A stretch of DNA of 64,000 nt, taken from positions 18,733,127-18,797,126 of the forward strand of contig NC_088297.1 in NCBI RefSeq assembly GCF_032854445.1, given 5' to 3'. How positions within the stretch are numbered: the stretch's first letter is position 1; every line of letters starts with the position of its first letter. Below, piece after piece: positions 54,701 to 64,000 of this stretch. The translations under genes and the position numbers were made by a program. The DNA comes from Liolophura sinensis. Its lineage: Eukaryota; Mollusca; Polyplacophora; Chitonida; Chitonidae. Below the pieces are notes generated by a model. The model ran no database searches. It had not been told where the DNA came from and worked only from the letters and a program-made list of their open reading frames with translations.

Positions 54701-56199
54701 AATTAAATCACTGGTATTCCGTCTCACCATGTTCCGTAGGCACAAATGACACCTCTTTCTTTCAGGAATGACTTTAGATTAGAAACACCCAGTTCCTTAA
54801 TTTTAGCATTGTTCTTCGACACCAGAGAGCTTTTTCAGAAGTCCACGTGGTGGTAAATGTAATCAAAACATAAATGCACAACATTTCTAACAGGTCACAC
54901 CGTACACTTGAACCTTTACCGATAAAAGAGTTCGAATTCAAAACTCAGTTTCCGTTCAGGGGAGGTAAATCTGTAATTAAAACTTGCTATGTGACTTATG
55001 TCTACCTTATTTGGTGGTAAAGTTGTTTTACTCATCCTATCTGTTTTGCTTAGCGTTAGCTGCAGTTCTCTGTATAATGTACCATTCCAAACACCACGCT
55101 GCCAATTTTTCGGTATATCGCCCACTCCCACACCCAACCCACCCCCACTCTACACGCCGCTTTCAAAGTCCGTTTACATCACTGCCACCACTAGCAAATT
55201 TTGTACAAAAATCGTGAACAAAGCACAGGTCACTGGGATCACGGGGACAAAACGTGAAGTGACGTCATAAAACACAAAAAGTCCGCTTCAGTCTTTGTTT
55301 CTGTTAATTCTTGATATACATGCTTCCTCTTCAGTTTAAGTTATGCACAGAATGATTCTAACTACACCTGAAACAATTTTGTTGATCATGCTGATTATAG
55401 TTCCGTGCGATGACGCAAGTAGTGAGGCTCATCCAAGGGTCAGTGTTGTAAAGTGTTGTAAAGCGAGCGTTCAGAGCTGCGCATGCGCTGTATACACTCT
55501 CTATGTTAGAATCAGTATACACTCTCTATGTTAGACATTGAGCTGTATGAAAATCTCTAATCAGAATGATTACTTTGAAGAGCTCGATTTAAAGTTTGAC
55601 GGATAATGTTAATAATATGTTACTTTCGTGATATCTTAAAGACGCCAGTTTAAAAGGAAATGCTATCATCGTGAGACCAGTCGGAACTCCTCGTGTGTTT
55701 GCGTACAAGACGAAATAATTCCTCTCAACCTTACCTTAGCGGAATGACACAAACCAAATGACTGTCTTGGTGCATCAAAATTTACAAGCATCGGTGCGAT
55801 TGAGAAGACAAGGTAAACTGTAAAATCGGTTTTACCGAAGAACGGCGGAAAGACCCGATAGAGTTACGAGCGGAGCATAGGGCCAATACGGGCAATAACT
55901 CAGGTTAAGTGACCCTGTGAATTAGATAATGATATTGTATCATCGCCATCAAACTTGTACAAAAAACATCACGTTATTGTTGAAATTCTTCTTCAGACTT
56001 GTTTTCAAATAAAGATGAAATATTAAACCATATACCAGGTCCTTAGTTATCAATTGTAGGTTGTTAGAAACAAAGCATTGAGAGTGTTTGAGTTTTTTTT
56101 TTGTTTTGTTTTTTTTTTGCTTATAATATTTTACCTTGCATTTATTAAAGTGTTAACACACCTCATCGGATGTTGCCTACGGGAAATCAAGGTTATGAT
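51776..56199. other. No gene seen
   Basis: AT-rich sequence without recognisable exons or repeats. Frames at 52249-52500 and 54984-55270 lack known motifs. The C-rich stretch near 55126-55150 explains a Pro-rich frame. Confidence 0.4.
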
Positions 56200-57605
56200 T
56201 TTCTCTTATCTTCCTGCTACATTACCGGATATCCCGGACATTATACGGGCATGGTTTTCTCCTGTCATGTTTCCATATTTTTGTACAGGTATAACGAGCA
56301 CGTTTTTTCCCCCGGTCTCGCTGCTACATAAAATTCCTAACATTACTGACATGCTCTCTCCTGCCATCCTACCGTATTCACACCCGGACATCATGGGTGT
56401 GTTTTTTCTTTTGTCACGCTGCTATATTAAAACCCGGACATTACGGACATCTTTTTTTTCCCCTCTCGTGTTTCATTATAACTACCCGGACAGCATGGGT
56501 ATGGCTATATAAAGACCCGGAATTCATACGGGCATAGTTTTCTCCTGTCAGGCTACTATATAAAGACCCGGACATCATTCGCCATCATTTTCTCCCGTCA
56601 GGCTGCTATATACAGACCCAGACGTTATACGGGCATGATTCTCTCCTGTCACGCCGACATATAAAGACCCGGACATATTATAGGGGCGCGGATTTCTCCT
56701 ATCACGCTGCTATATAAAGAACACGACGTAGCCGGCATGTTTTTCCTCCCGTCATGTTTCCATATTTAGACCCGGATATCTCAAGACCAGTTTTTTTCCT
56801 ATCTTCTTGCTGCATAAAGTTGTGGACATTACGGACATGCCTTTCTTCTATCACACTGCTATAAACAGACCCAGACATTGTACGGGCATGGTTTTCTCCT
56901 GTCACTGTGCTATATACAGACCCGGGTATTAGACAGGCATGGCTTTCTCCTGTCACTGTGCTATACACAGACCTGGAAATTACACGGGCATGGCTTTCTC
57001 CTGTCACGCTGCTGTATAGACCCAGACATTGTACAGGCATGGCTTTCTCCCTCACACTGCTATATATACAGACCCGGACATTAAACGGGCATGGCTTTCT
57101 CCTAACACGCTGTTATATAAAGACCCAGACATTAGACGGGCATGCCTTCTCCAGTCACTGTGCTATATAAAGACCCAGACATTGTACTGGCATGGTTTTC
57201 TCCTGTCACTGTGCTATATACAGACCCAGGCATTAGACGAGCATGGCTTTCTCCTGTCACGCTGTTATATAAAGACATTGTGCGGGCAAGGTTTTCTTCT
57301 GTCACTGTGCTGTATACAGACCCGGACATTAGACGGGCATGGCTTTCTCCTGTCACGCTGTTATATAAAGACCCAGAAATTGTACGGGCAAGGTTTTCTC
57401 CTGTCACGCTGCTATATAAAACCCGGACATTACGGGCATAGTTTTATCCTGTCATATTTCCATGTTTAGGCCCGGATATCTCGACCATGGCTTTTTCCTG
57501 TCTCCACGCTATATAAAGTCCCGGACATTACGGGCATGTTTTTTCCTGTCACGCTGTTATATAAAAAAAGACACAGGCATCAGAGGAAGGTTTTCTCTTG
57601 TGAAG
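56200..57605 (+). repeat. Minisatellite, 51-bp period, about 27 units
   Basis: Units contain 'gacccggacattagacgggc', 'atggctttctcctgtcacgc' and 'tgctatata(a/c)a'. The period is 51 bp (three times 17), so several overlapping frames stay open on both strands. The units near 56880-57420 are the most alike and the outer ones are diverged or length-variable. Confidence 0.95.
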
Positions 57606-59935
57606 TTGCTATGATGCCTAGCCGCCATCAGGGGTACTCATTACTTCCGTCCTGCTGTTTATGCCTCTATACACCTATACATCAGGGGCGGATTCAACAA
57701 AACCAACGTTGACTTAAGTCAAAATTTTGAACCCTCTTCACAGTGCGTAGTTTTTGGCAGTGAAAGTTGAAAATGTGGACACAATTGGTTTTCACAGGCT
57801 TTGGTCGTAATTACATAACAACTCAGACATCACGGGCACGACATTGTACAGTAATGAAGGCGTCGTGAATATACTTGCTGATGACATGTTATTATATAAA
57901 AGAGGGCATGGAAAGGAAAAACTGATAAGGCTTCACCTGTATTTAAACTGTTAAGACCTCTGAGAAACCTAGTCAGACATACAGTCTGCGCATGCGCAAA
58001 CCATTTCATAACCTGGAACACATGTACTCGACAAGACCACTGCTACATGATTTGTTCAAAAAGCCCTCAAAGACCCTCTAAACTCTCAAGCACACCACCC
58101 CCACACCCGCACACCACATACTCCGTTCTCTAACATTCGTGCTCATCAAACAAACCTTCAAATATTCCCCCCGAAACTTAAAGGACTAAATTAGCGGATA
58201 TCATTTACCACTGAGGGTTCAGATTTCGCCCTGTCGACTGCCGACATTCCTTGTGAAAGGTATGGATTACAGTGTGTTTACATTAACCGGTGGTTAAACA
58301 CAAAGCTTCAAATACTGATGCTGATAAACATCAAACAGGCGTTCCCAATAAAACTGTCGCCGGCTGGAAATTACAGCTGCGTCTTTGGGGGTCGCCTGCT
58401 CTTGACTGACCTCATGTCAGTCTTCGGTAAGGTTCGGTATTTTACGGATGAATTGAAAGCATTCTCATGACGCTGAGTTTGTTTAGAAACCTCATGGATT
58501 TCTGAAGGGCACATGTCCGAAATATTTCTTGCTTTTTGATCATTTCATAAACATTTCATATACTTTATGCACGACCAATGACTACCGGTCGTCTAGACCA
58601 GCTTAGATAATGTATGTAGATAAGTATACTGGGCTATGACATTTATATATGACGGCTTCAACTTTCATTTTGAATATTGACTGAAACGACTCCTACTCGT
58701 AGAAACAATGGAACAGTTCAGTTCATTGACATAAGTGCTTATTATAATCCTTTAAATATGATAATGAAAATGGGCAAATCTGTTTGTTTTGGGGGTTTTT
58801 TGTTGTTTTTTTTCTGTTTTTTTGTTTTTGCTGTTTTTTTCTCTTTTCACTACATTAAGGCTATTTTAAATAAATATAAGTGAGTGTAGATGGCTGAAAT
58901 TTACATGGTCTCTATCCGAGACAAAAGCAAAAAAGATCCCTTTTTCATGGAGGCCTTGTGTTCCGTGTGTTGTCTTGGGTCATAAATTAGACCATTAATT
59001 CTACATGCCGTGAGATTCGAAGTATACAAAACTACACTTCATTTGAAGCTGCCTTTCGTGAATGATAAGTCTATCAACGCAGACGGCGTCGGTTTCACTG
59101 ATGACCCATGACAAACACGCCTTTGCTCCTGTGTGCTCAGATCTGAGGGGCAACAGCGCTAGTTAAGCCTCTCCCTGGGGATTTAAGTGCTAATAGAGAG
59201 GGGTGAGGCCCACATGTGGCCTGTCAAACTGAGTTAAAGGAGATGATAATTAGACGGAATTTCCTGGGTTGTAAACTAAGCTTTCCGTATGAGTTGGAGG
59301 GTGTAAGTTCTCAGAAGAAAAGGCAGTCAGAAGAAAAGGTGATAAATACAGGCAAGGTGCCGCAGATGAATATATTCACCGTTTGGCTATCTACGTAGGA
59401 AAAAGGACTTCATTTTCGGTCCAGTATTAAAACCACGTTCACAGGGTGCGGCTTACAGAATGTATGTAGAACAAACCCTACTCCAGCACGTTTTGTATAT
59501 AACTGAACAAGCGAAAAGACACGTCATCCTGATTTATTTTCAACGGATTAGTCGAATTCAACGATACGATAGGACCAGTCAGCACAGTGTTTTGAAAAAT
59601 GGCAAAGAGAAAATTAGCACTTATGCAAGAATTTCGGGCTTCGTTGATATAATAACTAAACTACAATTGTCGAATACGGACACAGAACAATTAATATTTG
59701 ATTGGCATTAAAACTAGAAATGATTTAAGGCTGCCTCATGTCAGACCACTAACCTTTGAGCACTAGAGTTCGATTCCACTTCTTGTCCGCGCAGCGTCGG
59801 CTTTCCCTCCGCCCGTGAATATGAACGCCGACAAAATGGACTAAAACACAGAATGAATTATTCAAAATTATGGTATAAAATGACTTGTGAAATATTACTG
59901 CGCAGTCTGTTGAATATCTGTTAGTTGCATAATCA
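57606..59935. other. No gene seen
   Basis: No exon, RNA gene or clear repeat recognised. A family D/E-like tRNA box ('gagttcgattccacttcttg') lies near 59766. Confidence 0.4.
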
Positions 59936-59990
59936 TTTATTTATTTACTTATTTATTTATCTCGATTTTAACGCCTTCTTCAATTACACT
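59936..59990 (-). repeat. SINE family A, 3' tip
   Basis: (ttta)n followed by 'ttttaacgccttcttcaatt', truncated. Confidence 0.5.
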
Positions 59991-60164
59991 GCATGCCCAG
60001 AGTAAAGCAGGTGCCTGTTAAATACTCAAATAAGATCATTATGAAATGTAATGGCAACACAACATTTTGCGTCATTCCAGACCAGTGATGTTTAATAAAT
60101 TGCAATTATAGCAGACCATACCAGTGATGTTTGATAAATTGCAATTATAGCATCAATGCGGTTT

Positions 60165-60570
60165 TGTCATATTGTCAGTCATACTACAACGAGGAGTCCT
60201 TAGGTGTGTGTACATATACTGAATTCAAGCCGCAAAAGTGCTTCCACCACTGTAGCTATACGCTGAAGACACCAGACATGACACCCCACCCGGTCAAAAT
60301 ATACTGACACTTCGCCAACCAGTCCTGTTTCCTTGCTCTAACCTCTCAGTGTACAGCTTGGAGAGTAAAGTCAGAACAGCGACGACAGTGTGATACCGTC
60401 AGATGGTCCCACGTAACCGGTGAAATACGGCCTCTTGTCAATTTACCTCAGTGAAGGTTTTATTCTAGCTGTTCATGTAAATGTTTAAATGGTAGCAAAT
60501 TACACGCCCTCTTGCATTATGGCTTAAGTAGGTAAAAACTGGGCAAAGATTTTATCAGATTATATATGCC
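60165..60570 (+). repeat. Repeat family C, most complete copy
   Basis: It joins the head ('ctacaacgaggagtccttag', 'agacaccagacatgacaccc', 'aaccagtcctgtttccttgc') to the core ('cagaacagcgacgacagtgt', 'gtaaccggtgaaatacggcc', 'gttcatgtaaatgtttaaat'). About 400 bp. A fragment of a second core follows at about 60715-60800. Confidence 0.75.
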
Positions 60571-61359
60571 GGTATGCATTTTATTAGACATCACGGGTCT
60601 AGAATTACTCAAAACGACATACAGTAACATAAAAACAGTGTAACAACGGGGCCATACCTCGGAGATGCTTAGTCGACCAGCAGAATGTTTTATACAGCAA
60701 TATAATATAATAATGCCCTTACAGCACAGAGAGTAACATCAAAGCAGCGACATGGCATATGTGCCGACTGACGTAAGTTATGCATTTAAACTGAGCGGAA
60801 ATGGGTTTCAATTACAAACTGTTTCTGCTCTTCATCAACTCTCCATATTGATTCTACTTCACTTTCAAGGCACTGCGTGTACGGAAACTCTCAATTCACG
60901 AGCCGAGAGCGCGAGTTGATGTATATACTCTAGTCGTCAACCAGATAGGCCTAACGTAAACAAATCAATTCTTAAGTGGGCCGTACAAAACGTATGCTAA
61001 AGCCGTGCAAACAACGAAATCTACGGAAGCCCATATTGAAATTTCACGTTTTACCCGTCTGCATCAATCTGGCTACAAACTGACAGCACAGATTAAAGCC
61101 GTAAGGCGTAAAAGGTTTTAAAAATAGTCTACAGTATGTGATTTATTTATGTATATATGTTATATCAAAATTTATGTTCTAAACAACCCACCATACGCAT
61201 TATATATGTCAGATGTTAAATATGCTGAATTACGGAATGGTCGATCTAGCGTACTGTATACAATTTTCGAAAAAAAAAACACTTTAGCGTCAATTTACAA
61301 AAGGATAGATAGTTGCTACTAGCCGGCCGTGGCTTAGCAAACGGAACAACGAATGATAT
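60571..61359. other. No gene seen
   Basis: Apart from the family C core fragment near 60715-60800, nothing stands out. Confidence 0.4.
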
Positions 61360-61470
61360 GTATTAATTTACGCCATCTTCAAGAATTCAACTTATAGGAC
61401 GCCGACCAGCATTATGGTGGGAGAAAACCGCACAAAGTCTAGGGAAAATCCACTACCATCCGCGGATTAA
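61360..61470 (-). repeat. SINE family A, fragment
   Basis: 'acgccatcttcaagaattca', 'gaccagcattatggtgggag', 'aaaaccgcacaaagtctagg', 'accatccgcgg'. Confidence 0.75.
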
Positions 61471-61914
61471 CACGACTAATAACCTTTATCGCTGGATGTG
61501 TGTTGTATATATAAAAAAATTGCTTTCTGTGATATCCCACATGAAACTCATAAGCTGTCCAGTAAAGACATTTTATGGTTTGGTCATTCAATTAAATTTT
61601 CTTATTGCGGAAACATATGATTACATCGATGTTCGTTGTCTTTGGAAACACGGTAAATGACAAAAAAAATAAGCATAAGATAATGTTCGAAAAGAAATCG
61701 AATTCGTAATTATGACATGAGTTATGTAAATCATTCCATAATGTATTAACCTATACCTTCCACTGATTTTTCAGATTGCACCAACTGTAAAGAGTGAAAA
61801 TATTTTTCACGAAAAATCCATTGATTGTAAACCCCAGTAATGATTGTACGTTTTTCATTGTTTAATGGACAATAGGCTTCACACTGGACTGTAGAAATGT
61901 TATGAGGTTACTCT

Positions 61915-62022
61915 GTACCCTTCCAATGAGCTCTGCCCGGTTTGCTCCCACGATAATGCTAACGTATAAGTGAAATATTCTGGAGTACGGCGTAAAACAC
62001 AAATAATATAAATAAATAGACA
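61915..62022 (+). repeat. SINE family A, 3' half
   Basis: 'gagctctgcccggtttgctc', 'gtgaaatattctggagtacg', 'gcgtaaaacacaaataatat' and an (aaat) tail. Confidence 0.82.
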
Positions 62023-64000
62023 CAAAGGTGAAAATTTCAAGTATACTGATGTAAAACAAACTCAGTCGTTACACGGAAACAACGTCCAACTGGATTTTGT
62101 CACCAATGGACCACCATACCACATCCAAAAGGCAATATACAGCCCACAACTTGCACTTTACTGGTCACCCTTTTAGGATTTAATTTTCACCGTTAGTGGT
62201 CATACAAATTAAGCTTGAATAATGTCACAAACCGCCCACCGTAGATAACCAACTGAGGTTAGACATCAAGAACGAGGCAGAGCCATTGTAAAGCTCATGG
62301 CTCGGATTCTAAGTAGATTACAGTGTTATCCGAGATAAAAATGAGTCCGTAGCCCGAGGGCTGTGAAGTCGAGTCCACTTTTACAAGACGGCTCATCTCT
62401 CGTTTGACTTGTCTTCTCACAAAGCAGAAGTCTGCGGTTTTTATACACTGTCTTCGGTGAAGTTGTATCCTGCATACCGTCCGACTGTGCCTTTGATTTC
62501 GGAGAGAGAGGGAGAGTGCTAAGGGTAACTAAAGCAGACGAGATGCACACTACGATGTTGCCCTGGGCTAGGTAAAGACAGGTTCACTTTCAGCCGTTGT
62601 TATTTCCACGATTCCGAGAAGGGAGGGTGAACAAGAAACACGACGTTAAACAAACTCGGTTTTGAAGTGCGGACTGAGCACACAGAAAAAAAACCCTGAT
62701 ATGGGAAGCCATGCATAACAAACACGGAGATAAGGTCGTACGTGCCTGGCAAATCCGCCCCGCTGTTCTACTCTCAACTGGCACAGGGCATTGTTTAAAA
62801 TTTCAACCGGGGGTGTGGTGGAGACTTGCGCTCGACATTGTTACTTGATGTGAGCACTGGACAACGGCCTATTCTGAATGAGAGAGCACGCGGAGTGATT
62901 TTGGCCTAGCGTACCATGACATAGATTCAACCCGATAGCAGCGTTTGTTGATTTTAAACAACGATCAGTGTACAATATCTGTGGAGTACTGTTTCTACAT
63001 AGGATCGGGTGAACAGCGAGACAACAACAACGCCGTATATTGACATCCAGGCGCTTGTCTCTGTGGGCCCAGAGGGCTTGCATTTTGAGCCTAATTTTCA
63101 GCCCGCGGGACACATCGTTGACACAAGTCCGCTGCAAAACCGGAATATTTACCGTTATTTATGCTCGTGTGTCAACTACTTTGTCTTCTGAGAACAAATT
63201 CTAGTGCTCCATGTTTTTTGTCTCAGACCAAATCATTTGTGTTTGATTGTGCAATAACCGTTGTTGTTTACTTCTTTGCCGTTTTAATAGCCTGTACCTG
63301 CACGACCAGTGTAGAGGGTCAAATAGCGTGTAATGGTATGTGGTTTGCATGAAGGCTACTGGCGATTGGTGAAATATGTAATACGGTGGCAATCTAAAGG
63401 CTTCTCAGCTCGCCTGGTGCTTTGTTTGATCAGTGTACAAGCTGGACGAACCTATCTCTCTTTCTAAACACAGTGCTGATTAGAGGCCGTTTTAAAGCGG
63501 ACGCCAGGAATACGGACCACAAGAGCAACGGACACCGAGTGCACAAGCCTTTAAAACTGTAGGGGGGAACGCGTGATCATTGCTGGGGAAGCTCACATCA
63601 TAGTCGGCCGTGCTTTGACTCCCGCCGTCCATAGGGGAAAGCTTACCTGGACAGCCCGACCGGCTTAAATAGGGTGTGCCGAGGGTTACAACTGCAAGCG
63701 CTGAAGGATAACCTGGATTTTTGCTGAGCGAATTGGTTCAGATTTGTGACGAATCTGCATACTGATTTCCAACATTAAAGCTAGCGGAAGGAGTGTACCA
63801 AATTCTTGTGACTGAAGTGTTAACACTTTAAAAATTTACCATTTTTCAGCGAAACATTACACGTGTACCGTAATTATGTGGAACAGTCGTCTAAATCTTA
63901 TTGAAACAACGTAAATTGGCTTTGTATTTTTTGACAACAACGAAACAACGAATAGATGTGGTGATTCTTTTTTCTGTCGTTAATTTAAAGAAAAGTGGAC
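62023..64000. other. No gene seen at the right end
   Basis: Short frames on both strands (for example 62841-63137 minus) have no recognisable domain. Local GC is somewhat higher around 62300-63700, which might mark a nearby exon or promoter, but I cannot support one. Confidence 0.35.

Noticed and set aside
56078-57469. Several 90-146 codon frames on both strands
   Set aside because: All are by-products of a 51-bp tandem array whose period is divisible by three.
62300-63700. Possible promoter or exon region from higher GC
   Set aside because: No coding motif, start-site signal or splice pattern convincing enough to call.

Overview
This is eukaryotic (metazoan) nuclear DNA: AT-rich, intron-rich and crowded with short interspersed repeats. 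The most abundant repeat is a tRNA-headed SINE whose tail carries the short phrase 'gtgttttacgccgtactcaa' next to an (aaat)n tail. A second tRNA-headed SINE ends in repeats of 'cact' ('cactcactcactcactca'). From memory, both styles are common in molluscs and other lophotrochozoans (bivalves, gastropods, brachiopods), so a mollusc- or brachiopod-like genome is the best guess. The species cannot be settled from the sequence alone.

One protein-coding gene is clear. A KCNQ (Kv7) voltage-gated potassium channel runs on the + strand from 31293 to a stop at 51400, in 11 recognisable exons with matching splice phases. They encode, in order: S1, S2, S3-S4, S5, selectivity filter plus S6, the S6 end with calmodulin-binding helix A, two variable linker exons (one with a poly-Asn run), helix B, helix C, and a long last exon with the assembly coiled coil and an acidic C-terminus. 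About 740 residues are covered. The exon with the cytoplasmic N-terminus and start codon was not found and probably lies upstream, possibly outside the window. The channel mixes KCNQ1-like and KCNQ2-5-like signatures, as expected of an invertebrate KCNQ.

Region by region: 1-653 holds the 5' end of a minus-strand Ty3/gypsy LTR retrotransposon (gag start, leader, tRNA-Leu primer site, LTR) cut off by the window edge. 654-31292 is intergenic or KCNQ intron 1. It holds SINEs, two minisatellites (43-bp and 63-bp periods), a Tc1/mariner-like relic, and a second minus-strand Ty3/gypsy element (21624-24861). That element keeps both LTRs, primer site and polypurine tract but has lost parts of pol; it is inserted inside an older SINE. 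31293-51400 is the KCNQ gene, whose introns hold many SINEs, an inverted SINE pair, three palindromic MITE-like elements and three minisatellites. 51401-64000 has no gene I can support. It contains a 51-bp-period minisatellite of about 1.4 kb (56200-57600), SINE remnants and a diffuse repeat family.

I see no sign of a previously undescribed multi-gene system. The points most worth a second look are the KCNQ substitutions (Cys beside the selectivity filter, Val at the retigabine Trp position), a deleted but cis-complete gypsy element nested in a SINE, a SINE doublet nested in a third repeat, and an apparently unnamed dispersed repeat with about ten copies.
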